64,000 nt of DNA from Volutella citrinella (taxonomy: Eukaryota; Ascomycota; Sordariomycetes; Hypocreales; Nectriaceae): positions 4,154,001-4,218,000 of the forward strand of contig JAWZSP010000006.1 of NCBI GenBank assembly GCA_034401135.1, given 5' to 3'. The notes under the pieces were generated by a model. The model worked only from the letters and a program-made list of their open reading frames with translations. It was not told where the DNA came from and did no database searches. The position numbers and the translations under genes were made by a program. The stretch's first letter is position 1. Each line of letters starts with the position of its first letter. This document shows, piece after piece, positions 13,250 to 25,071 of the stretch.

Positions 13250-15452
13250 ATGGAGGGATTTCTCAGATCCGCACTACGCCCGAAAGATGATGAGGACAGA
13301 TCGTCGGCTGGAAAAGAGTGAGTCATTTTCCGTCCCGAAGCCGAATAACTGCTCACGGCCAGCGGCTCAAGCGACACGCCGCCGTCCTGCAGCACCTGCA
13401 ACGACTTCAAGCCCGGTGTAGTGTCCAAGACAGACCCTGCCAGCTTCATCGCATCTGCCGCTTCCTGCCAGCGCTGCGCCGTCGTCTTGCAGGCCGTCGA
13501 CGCCGTGACGGACATTCGCCGGCCCGAGTTCACGGCGCTTGAGCTGGAGCGCGGCGGCGACTGGCTGTCGCAGGGCGTCGTCGAGATCCGATGCAAGCAG
13601 GAGGGCAGCTACCGTCCGGGCAAGCTCTGGAAAGAGTTTGACGACCCATTTCCCAACCGGTGCAAGATATACACGCCCCGGAGTGAGTATCTTTCGCTGT
13701 GGCTTCGGACTGTGGTGGCTAAATTGATGCGCAGCTGCCGGTGCTGAGTATGCGTTGCCGTGGTTGGGGCTTCGAGACGGGGAGGACGACAGCTTCCGGG
13801 AGCATTTGGATAGATTGGAGGACCGGCTGGCCATTGCCAAGTCGTGGCTCGCCGAGTGTGTGTCCCAGCATGACCGTTGCGGCTCAACCGGACAGGAAGC
13901 GCCTCGTCGGCTGCTGAGGATGCTCCCAGAGTCGATAGAGCTGATGACCGACACAGACCAGAAGCAGTATGCGGCACTGAGCTACTGCTGGGGGCCGAGC
14001 GGGAACTTGAAGACGGTCAAGTCCAACTACGAGTCCCACTGCAAAGACGGTATTCGCATCGATGACCTGCCGCTCTCGCTGAGGGACGCTGTGCGGGTGT
14101 CCAAGGCTCTCGGGTTCGAGTTCATCTGGATAGACTCGCTCTGCATCGTTCAAGACGACCACGACGACTGGATCTCGCAGATCCCAGCCATGGCGGCCAT
14201 ATACTCGGGAGCAACGGTCGTCATCTCGGGACAGGCGGCAGCGACCGTCCACGATGGCTTCCTTTCGTTCGGGCCCGCGGCCAACGCGCCCCTCGCCCGC
14301 ATCGAGGTCGACAGCCCCGATGGCACACCGGGAAACACGGTCCGCCTCTCGGTGCAGGAGGAGAACGCGAGATACTGGAACGACATCCCCGGCCACCACT
14401 CGTCGCGACCCGACTCAGACACGGACGTGCTGCTGCCGCTGAGCACGCGGGCGTGGGCATTCCAGGAGCGATTCTTGGCGCGGCGAGTGCTCTTCTGCAC
14501 GGCGTCGGAGCTGTCGTGGCAGTGCTCGGTGCACTCGAGGTGCGAGTGCGACGGCAGCGCCAGGAACATCGTGGGCAACACGCACGGCGACCACCTCTTC
14601 TTCGGGCAGCTGGCGACCATCGCGCAGGCCGAGCAACAATCAGCCTCGGCTCCGCTCAAGATGCTGGGCCTGTGGTGCGAGATCGTCAGGGAGTACTCGC
14701 ACCGCGGCCTCTCGCACTGGAGGGACCGGCTGCACGCCATGCAGGGCGTCGTCGAGGCCGTGTCGCAGCAGTTCCCGGGCCACTTTGCCAACGGCGACTA
14801 CTGCTTCGGCGTGTGGAGGCCGTGGCTGGCCCGGAGCCTGGCCTGGCACCGCGACACGCTCACCGGCCTGCACGATGCGGCCGCGGCGCCGGACCACGGG
14901 CTCGAGGTGCCGTCGTGGACATGGGTTGGGTGTCCCGCGGGCGTTGACTACTACCACGCATGGGGGGACGACCTGGTCGAGTTGGTGGATGTCCAGGACG
15001 TGCTATACGGCAAGGCCAATGTTGCAACGTCAGGGCGCGGCGCCGGGACGCTGACGGTGTCGGGCCACCTGGTTCCGGTGTCGTACAAACCGAGCGGGTG
15101 GATCGAGGGGCAGCACTCCTTTACGGTGGACGCGGCGCGGAAACGTCAGGCCGCGCCGTCAGAGCACCCGGACGACGGGGAGGAGGAGATGCTGGATATG
15201 GAAGTGCTAGAGATGGAAGTGGATAATCCGCTCCAGGATGAGCCGTGGGCGCGGGTGACGCACTTCTTGCCGCTGCTGAGGAAGCAGGACAAGGACCGGC
15301 CGGTGATGCAAGGCATTTTCCTTTGCCCCGTCGGTGGAGGGCGAGGCCCGACGGCGTACCGCCGGGTTGGTTTCGGGTATGACTACGGATGCAGCATCCC
15401 GTGGCTGGACCTGGATCTGGAGCCGCACAAGGCGACGGTGCATCTGGTGTAG
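13250..15452 (+). CDS. HET-domain protein (heterokaryon incompatibility)
   Basis: HET-domain proteins trigger cell death in allorecognition; many paralogues have no known partner. Exons 13250-13317, 13363-13682 and 13735-15452 give 701 residues. The first junction restores GKDGSSDTPPSC and the second restores YTPRTAGAEYALPWLG, both in frame. Residues ~30-130 are a cysteine-containing N-terminal region. The HET domain begins with YAALSYCWG at 208-216 and continues through LPLSLRDAV, FIWIDSLCIVQDD and AAIYSGATVVISG, to roughly residue 360. Further C-terminal are the typical TRAWAFQERFLARRVLF and VPSWTWVG motifs. There is no STAND, ankyrin or WD40 extension. The start was chosen because it opens the only frame that splices into the CSTCNDF segment. 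Confidence 0.88.
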
Positions 15453-17311
15453 CTCAGAACTCTCATGTCTATACCTAGTAATGACACCTATAATAGCGAC
15501 CAAGCATGCCAAGGACTTAGTATGGAGTATGGAATCATGCATGCCAGCAACAAAGCAAATTGCCACTCGGCGCCAAGAGAAGCCGAGGTTTGCATCTTTC
15601 CACGTGGCCCTCGAGGTCTTGGCTGAAACCGAGAGGCTGAGGGCTTCTGCTGAGATGATGTCTGGGCAGTGACATGGACTTGCTGATAAGATCAAATGGC
15701 TTGGCGGACAAGTTCGTGGCTGAAACCAAGAGGTTTCTCGAGGTCACAGCCGTGACAGCGACTCAATGATAAGATCAAGATGGCTTGGCGGACGAGGTCT
15801 TGGCTGAAACGAAGAGTGTTCTGTTCGAGGTTTGCATAGCAGTGATAAGATGGCTTGGCGGAGGAAGCATTTCCGCCTTGGCTTGGCCTGAGAGTCTGGA
15901 CCCTGGGCCAAGACGACGCAACGGGGGCCAAGGCCCTAGGCTGCGAGACTCGAACGGTGCCAAGGAGGCGTTCTAGCACTGGGGAAAGCAGCCAAGGCGA
16001 TAGGCGAGTATGGTGCTGGACTAGCGCGGGATGGGGAGCGCAGTGGACGATGGAAGGATTGGGTTCACAGCTCAAACGCTGACCAACAGCCACGGTGCAT
16101 GGTTTTGCATGAGGAGAGAGCTGACATAGTATTCCAGAAGACATAGTACAGTACACTAGGTGCTGCAGTGCCAAGAGCCGTAGCCAGGGACCATCCCATC
16201 CTGCCATCGCCAAGCTGCGGTGTTGGTGTTGCGCATGATCCAGCCTGGAATCAATGCTGAACTGGAGAGGCACACCGTCCCTATTACTGGTTGTCGCCCG
16301 CCTGGTGGAGAACACTCTACTGCCTACACTCGCCAGCACCGTCTAATTAGCATGGAGGTAATTGGCAGCGTGGCACCGGGTCTGGCTCGGGCCTCGGCCG
16401 CGCGTAAAGAGGAGACCTCATCGTCCGATGCCAAGAGACAGCGCCTCGGCCAAGGCGGGGGAAATCTGCAATGTGCTAATTGCGAGCACCGTGCTGGAGG
16501 ATGCAGTGGGGAATAGCCTGTCTGGTCGGTCATCACTTCTGGCGGTTCACGGGCGAAGCACATGGCCCTGATTATTAGGTACTTCTGGCGGTGTTGGGTT
16601 TTTTTGGCGCACGCGCAGAGGATCGGCCCTCCAATTTCCTAACCAGCTCAGCCTCCCCACTTCGCGCGCTGTGTAACTCTGATGGGACTTGGGGGACTTG
16701 GGGGAGGACCCAGAATAATCCAACGGTTTTGATAGCGTCTCACGCCTCGTCTGGCTGCCGTCGGTCGAGGTCTTGGCAACCCGTGTGCTGCCGGCGAAGG
16801 AGTCCGGGGGAGACCGAACACCAGCACCAGGCCCAGCCCCCAGGACACGCCAGCTCCTGCGACACGCGCCACGCTTCTGGATCGCAGGATGCAACGGGAG
16901 CGCGGCGTCGTCCCGATGTGGTTGGAATTGCGATGGGATCCCGGCCGAGGACGACCCCCAGGTCGAGCACACCCGCTGTCCTTCTCCCATGCAATGCCAG
17001 GGTTACAGCGTTACATCGTCTGATGTTTTATCTCGCGCAGACGTCGCATCGCAATTACGCAGTGCATCATCAGTGGCGGTGGGAGAGACTGACGAGTGAG
17101 GGGAGTGTGAGAAATGAAGTCTTTTTGATCTAATCGTGGAAATCGTCAACACTCAACACCAACCCCTCCCGCCCAGTCTATGATCGCATACCCAACCAGC
17201 TATCCAACCCAACCGCTCGCCCCCTACATGTCGTGAACATCTCAATGCTTGATCCGTTGTAGACAGAATTAAAATAAACACCATTAAATAAGAGACCCTA
17301 ATGCGAGCTGC
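15453..17311. other. Intergenic region with degenerate repeats at its left end
   Basis: Gene-free between a HET gene and the convergently oriented carbonic anhydrase gene. The left part carries diverged tandem copies (separate entry). The remainder up to 17311 shows no supported gene. Confidence 0.5.
15587..15870. repeat. Degenerate tandem repeat, about 76-83 bp period
   Basis: The core GATAAGATCAAGATGGCTTG recurs, with changes, at about 15685, 15768 and 15844. Each copy is followed by GGCGGA and, in the first two, by a TGGCTGAAAC block. A partial earlier copy (GAGGTCTTGGCTGAAAC) lies near 15611. Copies differ by small indels and substitutions, so the array is old. Confidence 0.6.
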
Positions 17312-18296
17312 TTAGGCCGAGAGCACGTTGGGCTGGCCGGGCGTGTTCTGGGGGAATCGCGAGTTGAAGCCAATGACGGAGCGGGCCTTGAGGTACGTGC
17401 TGGTGGCGATGGAGATGTGCTGGTCCGACACGTACCAGTCGACGCCCTCGCTGCAGGGAGGAGTCGTCAGGGAGCCGTCGTAGCTACAGACATGTCAGTA
17501 AAAATTGCATCTCACATCATCTGGTCCTTTGTGGACAGGGGGCATCATCGTGCGACTCACTTTCGGAACTTGCTGGAGCTAAACAGCTTGGTAATGGCCG
17601 ACATGGGCATGTCAGGCAGCGCGACCTTGGAGCCGGGGACCTCAATCTCGTTGGACTTGTCGAGGATGGTGGACATGATCTGGGACGCGGCGGCGCGGCA
17701 GCCGGCGGGCTGGACATCGAGGAAGATGCCCGTGACGGCAATCTTGTTCTCGCGCGACTGCCACACAAAGTGCGTCTCCATGGCCATGCTGGTGCCGTCC
17801 TCGAGGTGCTCGCTCGGCAGGTGGAAGTGGAACTGCTTGAGTGTGTAGGTCGTGTTCTCGATCTTCATCGAGCCGCTCGGCGCAATCACCTCGATGGTGG
17901 TGCCCAGGTTCTCGAACTCGGCGCCCGCCTTCCAGTCGGGGATGTCGATCGAGAGCGTCTCGCCCGCCGTCGTGCGGTCTCGCCCGGGCACGAGGTCGAT
18001 GGGCGACTGGTTCGAGCCAGTCGCACACACCGAGTTCTCGGCGGCAATGGTGGACCACTTGGCCGGGCCCTGGGATGTCGTGTTAGCCAAAAAAATGTTC
18101 ACGGGCGGGGTTCAATGGTGTAAGTGAGAGATGTTGGGATTGGGGTTCTTACGTTGGCTCCCAGGTAACCAAAGGTAGGCTCCTTGAACTCTCCGCCCTC
18201 GGCACGGGGCTGGAGGAATGTTCCGTGGGCGCAAGAGGCGAGGGCCTGAGGGACGGTCGCGGCCATCAAGGCCAAGAGCATGTTGCGGGCAGACAT
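17312..18296 (-). CDS. Secreted alpha-type carbonic anhydrase
   Basis: The enzyme interconverts CO2 and bicarbonate outside the cell. On the minus strand, exons 18296-18153, 18069-17561 and 17483-17312 join to 274 residues. The junctions restore FGYLGANGPAKW and KFRNYDGSLTTPPCSEG. A signal peptide covers residues 1 to about 20 (MSARNMLLALMAATVPQALA). The three zinc-binding histidines are visible: H129 and H131 in KQFHFHLPSEH and H148 in METHFVW. SNQSPIDL near the N-terminal side and LTTPPCSEGVDWYV near the C-terminal side are alpha-CA signatures. Two conserved cysteines, in SVCATG and TPPCSE, can form the usual disulphide. All active-site elements are present, so it should be catalytically competent. 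Confidence 0.95.
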
Positions 18297-21200
18297 GGTG
18301 TTTGTTTTTGTTTGAGGTTTTGGTAATAGAGGGGAGGAGCAAGGGGTGAGACCAAGAGCAGCCAGCGCTTTTGAAATCTTCAGGAAACGGGGCGAACAAG
18401 GACAAGAGTGATGTAAATGAGTAACAGGGAAGAGAGGAAACTAAATGGTTCGATAATGCACGATCCCGATGAAGGGGTGGGCGGCTGGAAGTCTTAAATA
18501 ACCTCATGGCCAGGGTGTAGGATGTGTGGAATCGAGGGGGGCATGGGCTGCAACACCAACGCTGCGTGTCAACTGTCAACGGGCACTGACTAGCTGGGCG
18601 TACTGAATAGCGGAGGCTCCGTCTGCGAGGGACATGGGGGGTTTCACTCGGATCGCAGCAAGCTCAAGATCCGCTTCGCCATGGCTCCGCCTCGGGTTCC
18701 CTGCAAAAGAGAGCGTGGCTTTTCGAGCCCACCCCTGCCTCTCCGTCCCAGTCCAGAGACGGACCCCAAGGTGGCATCCGTCTCCATAACTCTGAGAGTA
18801 TGCATACTCTCATGCATGTTTCGGGGACAAGGAAAGGGTCTGGGCCGGGCAAGACGCCACGGGCAACATGGCGTTGCGTAGTGTGCGCCTCCACAAGCCG
18901 TCTCTAAATTTCTAAATGTGGACGAGGAGGAGCAAGGGCTTGTGTGCGATTGGCGTCTGGTCTGTGTGTGAGATGTGTGTGTGTGTGTGTTTTGCGGGTG
19001 TGTCTGACCCTCACCTAGGGGACGTTTTGTGCTTTGTCTGCCCTCCATCCGGCCCAATTCTGCAACGCGGGTTGGGCCCGGGATGGCCCCTGTTTCGTGG
19101 GGGTGTGCGTGTGCGTGTGCGTTTTGGTGGATGTGACGCTCTCTGCCGGGGCGCGGCGAAGCGGCGTTTGGACTTTGGAGGGGGTCAGAGAGGGGAGCAA
19201 AAAAAATAATTTAAAAATACAACAATTGCGCCAGGGGTGCGAGCGCTGAGCAGAGCCTACGATGGGGATGCCGACTTTGACCGATGGAGGGTGCTAATGG
19301 CAACCCGAAAAGATGTGTCCGTCGGCGCGGGAGAATAAGGCAGACGGAGTATTACGCTTACTTCCTACGTGGAGGTGGACGAGAGGCTTGGGCTGCTTGC
19401 CCGGCGATCACGAGCGGACGCAGCGTCGGGGAGGCTTGAGGAGGCGGCGCCATGATGAGGGAATAAGTGAATTGAGATGGCTGGTTGGAGGAGAGACGGA
19501 CAGACGATGCTGCAGCCGCACCTTCAGCTGCAGGCGGCGGGGATAAGGTTGGAGCCGTGTGATGTGGGCTGTTGCGTTGCTCGTGAGGGAGTTGAGGAAT
19601 GGAATGGCTGGCCGGCGTCATGGAAATCATTCAACACACCATTGGATCCCATGGCCGAACCAATTCAGGGTCCAAGTGCCGAAGCTAGGCTTACGTATGC
19701 TTAGTTGTGTCAGCTGGGGGCATAGTTTTAGCACACCACATCAGATCAGCCTAGAAAATCAAGGGAAGCAGGCTAGAGCTGAGAGTCGAGGCTAGCGCCC
19801 GCCGCGGGTGAGGTTGACGATGATGGGGAAATTCAAGGAAGTGGGAGTGGCATGCGCTAGAAGAGAGCAGAGAGGGGAGAGGCTGGTCTGTGTGTGCAGA
19901 CTCGAGAGGGGCAATGTGATGAGCAAATTGCAATGGGATTGGCGCCGTGGTTTGGCGTCCTGGGGGGAGGTCATCCGCGAGCAGCCATGGGCTAATGAGG
20001 GGATTGTGGTGCCTGGCTAAGCTCGAGCCCGTGCCTGTCCGCATAAACTCTAGGTACCTGCCTACCTGGGATCAGTCAGCACGGGACCCGAGACTGCGGT
20101 AAAGCATGTCTAGCACCATCGCTGTCGTGCCCCCAGAACCCGTCGACAATGTCTCGGCTCGGCGATGGACTCAAATCGCAGACACAATTGACAAAAGACG
20201 ACAGCTATCAGCTCCTCCGGATACACGGCAAGACCAGGATCCATATCAGGCAACCGGACCAGCCAAAGGACGCTCCTCCCGCATCGCCAAGCGCTGCAAA
20301 TCCTCCCCATCTCCACAGCCAAGGGCTCGCTCCTGCGCCTACGGACGGGACCCCGTTGACCACTCGCGCGCACCCGTCGCCCGTTGAGCTCGAAGATCCT
20401 GCGGGGACGTGCAGCCCTGCCGCTGCATAGGTACGTGGGGTCGCCCAACCCACCGCCAGCCAGCTCTCGTGACACTGAGTCTTGGCCTTCGCTGTAAAAA
20501 ATGGACTTGCTGGATCGCCAACCGTCTTTTACTCAATGCACGCGTCTCACCACCATGACGGAAATCTCGTCGGAAACGCAGCCAAGTAAACGCCGAGGGG
20601 GCATTGCCAAGCGGCCAAGAACCTGCAGCGCCTTCTTGGGCTAACTTTGGCTCCCGCAGCACCGCGCTCGCCGAAGGTTTAGCCTCCCAGCTTGGCAAAA
20701 CGGTGTGGCGGGCGGCTTGTCTCAGTACGGCTCTGACACGGCGACAGTTACTACCGCGGACCGCGGGCCTCACTGGCGATGGTCTGCTGCGGACGCGAAC
20801 AAACGCCAGCCAAGACAAACACTGATGCGCGCCGAGACCGCGCATTGCTCGGGTCCATCTGACGGCATCTGACCCAGTAAAGAGGATCAATGGCAGTTGT
20901 CTTGGCTGATGGCTTGGCTGATTATTCGTTCTGCTTCATTCTGGCACCGCAGATAGCATCAACTGCCAAGCAATAATCACCCACAGCGGCGGCGCCATCA
21001 GTCTCCTGTGAACCCGCATTCATGCTTCCGCTGCCGCTGTGCGTTTCTTTCTTTTCTTTTTTTGGTCAATTTTTTAGCAATTGTTTAGCAATTTTCGCCC
21101 TCTCCTGCCGGGTAGCTCCAGGCCTTTGAACATGGCTGGCCTCTGCTGGTCAGCTGACACACCACATCCAGGCCGCGCTAGCTACCAGCCGCTGCTCCCG

Positions 21201-21613
21201 CCGCCCCTCCCGCCGCCACAGCAGGTCGGCGACTTTCAGGGCACCCGAGACCTTAATTCTCGACAGCAGCGGCCTGCCGTCATGCGACAAGACGAGTAAC
21301 GAGGATAGACACGCCTGATGCACGCTTACGAACGGAGACATACGCGCTCTACCTGGGCTGTCAACTTTAATCCCGCGCAGACGCCATCGCACGCCATCGC
21401 CGACGCCTATCAGCGCCAGAGCGTCCCGTGAGCGGCTCAACCCCACCAAACAGCCGGGCTGCGATAGTTATTCTCTCCTCCATCACCCGCGGTTTCCGGA
21501 GTTGCCGCGCAGACGCCTGTCTCACCTCGCCGTCGGGCTGACCCTCGCTCGGTGTCTGTATTGGCGAGTATCCCGCTCACCCCATCCACACTTCCGCGTA
21601 TCTTCAGCTAGCC
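18297..21613. other. Gene-free intergenic stretch, about 3.3 kb
   Basis: Divergent promoter space between the carbonic anhydrase (minus) and the dehydrogenase (plus). It contains a short GT dinucleotide tract at about 18974-18990. Open frames here are short and unconvincing. Confidence 0.45.
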
Positions 21614-22471
21614 ATGCCGCCGCTGTACACCAAAGCCCTCATCCTGGGCGCCACCTCGGGCATCGGGGAGGCCCTGGCCGCCAAGCTGGTGCAGAAGGGC
21701 ACCAAGGTCATCGTCGCGGGCCGTCGCCGCGAACGCCTCGATGCGGTGGTGGCGAAGCATGGCGCCAATAACGTCCGCGGCATCCCCGTCGATGTCACCG
21801 ACCTCGCCGGCCTCGGGGCGTGGGCAGATGCCGTGGTTCGGGCCAATCCCGACCTGGACTGCGTCGTCATCAACGCCGGCATCCAGCGCGCCTTTGATTT
21901 TACTCGCCCCGAGGCGCTCAATCTGGGCGTCCTTGGCGACGAGCTGACGACAAACTACACGTCTGCCGTCCACCTGACGGCTGCGTTTCTGCCACACCTG
22001 AGGACCAAAGCCCGGGGCCACCTCGTCTACGTCAGCGCGACCCTTGGTCTCATCCCCTCCATGGTCCGCACGCCCAACTACAACGCGTCCAAGTCGGCCC
22101 TGCACACCTTCATCATGGACGTCCGCCAGCAGATTCGTGATGCCGGTTGGGACAACGTCCGCATGGTCGAGGTCTTCCCCCCGGCCGTGCAGACGGAGTT
22201 GCACGACGAGAAGCACCAGCCGGACCTGGTCAACGGGGGTGAAATCGGTATGCCGCTGCACGATTTTGTCGAGGCCATGTTCAGGGGGCTCGAAGCCGGG
22301 CAGGAACAGTTTGCCATTGGCCCCGGAGAGCCGCTCCTGGCCGACGGGGGATGGGAGGCTGAGCGTCAGCGGCTCTTTCAGTCGCAGAAGAGGGTGCTTG
22401 AGGGCTCCCTTGCCAAGTTTTTGCAGAAGCGCAGTGACCTGGATTCTCGTTTCCCTCCCCCAGCTAAGTGA
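21614..22471 (+). CDS. Short-chain dehydrogenase/reductase (classical SDR)
   Basis: An intronless 285-residue NAD(P)-dependent oxidoreductase. The Rossmann glycine motif is GATSGIG at residues 12-18, the NAG motif is INAGI at 86-90, the catalytic serine is S141 in YVSATLG, and the catalytic pair is Y156 and K160 in YNASK. VAGRRRERL after the second strand (arginines) favours NADPH. It resembles the DltE-like group of SDRs. No membrane or targeting segment is visible; a cytosolic location is inferred. The substrate cannot be predicted. The start at 21614 lies seven residues before the first beta strand, as is normal for the family. Confidence 0.92.
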   Translation: MPPLYTKALILGATSGIGEALAAKLVQKGTKVIVAGRRRERLDAVVAKHGANNVRGIPVDVTDLAGLGAWADAVVRANPDLDCVVINAGIQRAFDFTRPEALNLGVLGDELTTNYTSAVHLTAAFLPHLRTKARGHLVYVSATLGLIPSMVRTPNYNASKSALHTFIMDVRQQIRDAGWDNVRMVEVFPPAVQTELHDEKHQPDLVNGGEIGMPLHDFVEAMFRGLEAGQEQFAIGPGEPLLADGGWEAERQRLFQSQKRVLEGSLAKFLQKRSDLDSRFPPPAK

Positions 22472-22882
22472 CTTTACGAGCGGAGGATTCCCCAACATGT
22501 TGGATACAGCACAACATTGAAGGAAACTAGTGGGCGTTGTCCAGAAGCGTCCACGGGAGGTCTCTTACGAATTATATACTGCTGATATATTGATGCAGAT
22601 ACCCAGATTCTTGGATTATATACACTCCTTGTTTTATATCGAATTGCTCTAGGCAGATTTTGCCTTGGTAGATAGAATGGACTGCCCTATGACCTTGGAT
22701 ATGATGGCCATCATCCTTGGCATCCTTGCTGATTGGATACTCTCAAACCGTCAGCCGTTATTGCGTCCCAGTTATGCTTCACGTGACGCCGATATCTCAC
22801 CTGCCAAATGCGCGATAGGTTGCCACTTGACCGTTTGAAAATTCCCACAATCAGATTAGCGAACGGCACACGATTCCCGAGC
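22472..22882. promoter_or_regulatory. Promoter region of the second HET gene, with TCACGTGAC
   Basis: This 411-bp spacer holds the motif TCACGTGAC at 22779-22787, 96 bp upstream of the preferred start codon. The rest is A+T-rich 3' flank of the dehydrogenase gene. Confidence 0.4.
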
Positions 22883-24532
22883 ATGAGGCTACTGAACGTT
22901 AAAACGCTCCAAGTCGAGTCGTTCCTGGGGGACGCACCTCCCTACGCCATCCTCTCCCACACATGGGGACCAAGCGAGGTGACGCTCCAGGACGTAGAGT
23001 CTCGCCGCAAAGACCTCGACACAAGCCCGGGATGGACCAAGATTGTCGGCTTTTGCAAAAAGGTCGTCTCCTCGGATGAATACATCAAGTACGTCTGGGT
23101 GGATACCTGCTGCATCGACAAGACGTCGAGCGCCGAGTTGTCAGAGGCCATCAATGCCATGTTTCGCTGGTACGCGGAAGCGCAGTGCTGCTACGTATAC
23201 CTCGAGGACGTCTACGGAGCAGGGCCGGCGGAGGGTTCCTTGACCATCGGGGACGACTTTGAAAAGTCGAGATGGTTCACGAGGGGCTGGACTCTACAGG
23301 AACTCCTTGCGCCGCACGACGTCGTCTTCTTTGACCGGGACTGGCGGTTTCTGGGTGACAAGCGCGCACTCTCCCAGCGCATCTCTGCCAGAACGAACAT
23401 TGAAGCCAGCATCTTGCAGACGGGAGACTTGTCCGGGTCCAGTATCGCGGAGCGCATGGCTTGGGTGGCCGACAGGCAGACGACGAGGCCGGAGGATATT
23501 GCGTACTGCCTCCTGGGAATCTTCGACATCAACATGTCCATGCTGTACGGCGAGGGCCGCAAGGCGTTTATCCGGCTGCAGGAAGAGATACTCAAGGAGT
23601 ATGACGACCACTCCATCTTTGCGTGGGACGCATCCGACATCCCCGAGAGCGAAGCAGCAACCATTGGCGTCCTCGCGCCGCATCCGCGTTATTTCAAGAA
23701 TAGCTCCTCCATCGTGTCGTCGGGGCACGGGAGCGAGCCCATCGTCGTCACCAACAGGGGCATCCAGATGAACCTGGCCCTCTCCATGTTTTACCCGCGC
23801 GGCCTGATGGCGGCGCTCCGGTGCCACCCGCGCCACGACGCCGGCTCCGTCGTGGCCATAGGTCTCGTCGAGGTCCGAACTGAACGCACGGGCGATTCAT
23901 ACACCCGGACCGAGCGGCATAGCCGGGCGCGCACCGGTCCCGTTATTATGCCCGAGGTAGACCACTGGCCAAAGGAGAGCCGGGTCTACCTGACAAAGCG
24001 GAGCAGCGCCGACCCGCCGCACCGGGGTCTCGGCGTCTTGCGGTGCCCCCTGGACGCATCCAAGTTCGGCGTCCGGTCGTGCTATCCATCGTCCTGGTGG
24101 AACTTCAATCCTAAGCAGCTGACTATGACGCTGCCACCGGACGAGCTGCCGCCGGCTCGCCATGCGTTTCCGGTTGACAAGGAGCCGGCCAGGTTCGCGG
24201 CAGTGGCGTTGGAATGGCACGAGGGCAAGGAGACGTTGACTGTGGTGTTCCGCCTGCGACCGAGGAGCCACGCCATTGAGTTCGCGATGAACATGGTCGA
24301 CCTAAAGGCGCGTAGAGAGACGCGCGAGTCGGACCTCGAGGCGCTCTGCAAGGAGTCGTTTGACGGGCATGAGCATGTCATCATCAGGGTGGACGAGGCG
24401 GAGCTGGATGCGAGCACCCGCATAGGGATGTACCGTGGTGCGCAGACGTTCTTCTTTCAGTTGAAGAGCGAGCGCACTGGCAGCACTGGATGGAAATGGA
24501 AGCGGATGAAGAATACTAAGTTACTAAGTTAG
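22883..24532 (+). CDS. HET-domain protein, HET-E/HET-D-like N-terminal type
   Basis: An intronless 549-residue protein if translation starts at MRLLNVKTL (22883), the usual beginning of this subfamily; an upstream in-frame ATG at 22808 would add 25 residues that look unlike the family. The HET domain runs from YAILSHTWG (21-29) through VWVDTCCIDKTSSAELSEAI, WFTRGWTLQELLAP and DIAYCLLGIFDINMSMLYGE. This is the subclass found at the N-terminus of HET-E, HET-D and many STAND proteins, but no NACHT or WD40 part follows. The C-terminal ~250 residues are of unknown fold. It is unlike the other HET protein in this window: domain placement and signature motifs differ, so they are not recent duplicates. 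Confidence 0.9.
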   Translation: MRLLNVKTLQVESFLGDAPPYAILSHTWGPSEVTLQDVESRRKDLDTSPGWTKIVGFCKKVVSSDEYIKYVWVDTCCIDKTSSAELSEAINAMFRWYAEAQCCYVYLEDVYGAGPAEGSLTIGDDFEKSRWFTRGWTLQELLAPHDVVFFDRDWRFLGDKRALSQRISARTNIEASILQTGDLSGSSIAERMAWVADRQTTRPEDIAYCLLGIFDINMSMLYGEGRKAFIRLQEEILKEYDDHSIFAWDASDIPESEAATIGVLAPHPRYFKNSSSIVSSGHGSEPIVVTNRGIQMNLALSMFYPRGLMAALRCHPRHDAGSVVAIGLVEVRTERTGDSYTRTERHSRARTGPVIMPEVDHWPKESRVYLTKRSSADPPHRGLGVLRCPLDASKFGVRSCYPSSWWNFNPKQLTMTLPPDELPPARHAFPVDKEPARFAAVALEWHEGKETLTVVFRLRPRSHAIEFAMNMVDLKARRETRESDLEALCKESFDGHEHVIIRVDEAELDASTRIGMYRGAQTFFFQLKSERTGSTGWKWKRMKNTKLLS

Positions 24533-25071
24533 TACTCAATGCGAGGGACGCACGTCTTGGTACTCCAGCTTGTAATTATTTGACCACAGCCAACTGCCGG
24601 TGATGTCATGCCGCTCATGTTTCATCCGCCGGCGCGTGACCGAGACGAGGCGGACTCTTGGCACTTTTGCTTGGTGCTGGTCGGGCGGGTGGCCGGCGCA
24701 TGTCAAGCGTCAAGCATCGATGCAGGCTAGCCCGGCTTCCTCGGGGACCAGTCAGGAGGCGTGATAAGCGAGATGCCGAGAATCAATCCTCAGCCGCGCC
24801 CCATCCGTGCCAGATTGCGCCCCAGCTGATGCCGGCTCCAGCTCCATGGAGCGGTACAGGCCGAGGGATTCTGCCTTGGCCCCGCTGGAGGGTGAGTACA
24901 AGATGGGAGCTGGTTCCTGGTGGCATGGCCCGGCTTCCATATTCACACGCGACACGACCCAGCATAGAGATACCCGGTGCAGAGAGCGATTTGACAACTG
25001 AGGCCAGAAGAGCAAACCAACAAAGAGCCACAATACAGCCTAGAACCGACCGGACATCATCCCCATCTACC
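24533..25071. other. Intergenic region upstream of the glycine-rich small gene
   Basis: Gene-free space of 539 bp. The frame of the downstream gene stays open through 24658-25071, but that part shows no conserved features and is better read as promoter and leader. Confidence 0.4.

Noticed and set aside
15941..15970. T-loop-like GTTCGAGTC string on the minus strand as a tRNA
   Set aside because: The flanking bases do not pair as a T arm and no acceptor or anticodon stem could be placed.
21608..22498. Minus-strand 296-codon frame opposite the SDR gene
   Set aside because: It mirrors a gene with a complete SDR motif set; its own composition shows no family.
22808..22882. Upstream ATG of the second HET gene as the start
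   Set aside because: The 25 extra residues do not resemble the family, while MRLLNVKTL is its usual beginning.
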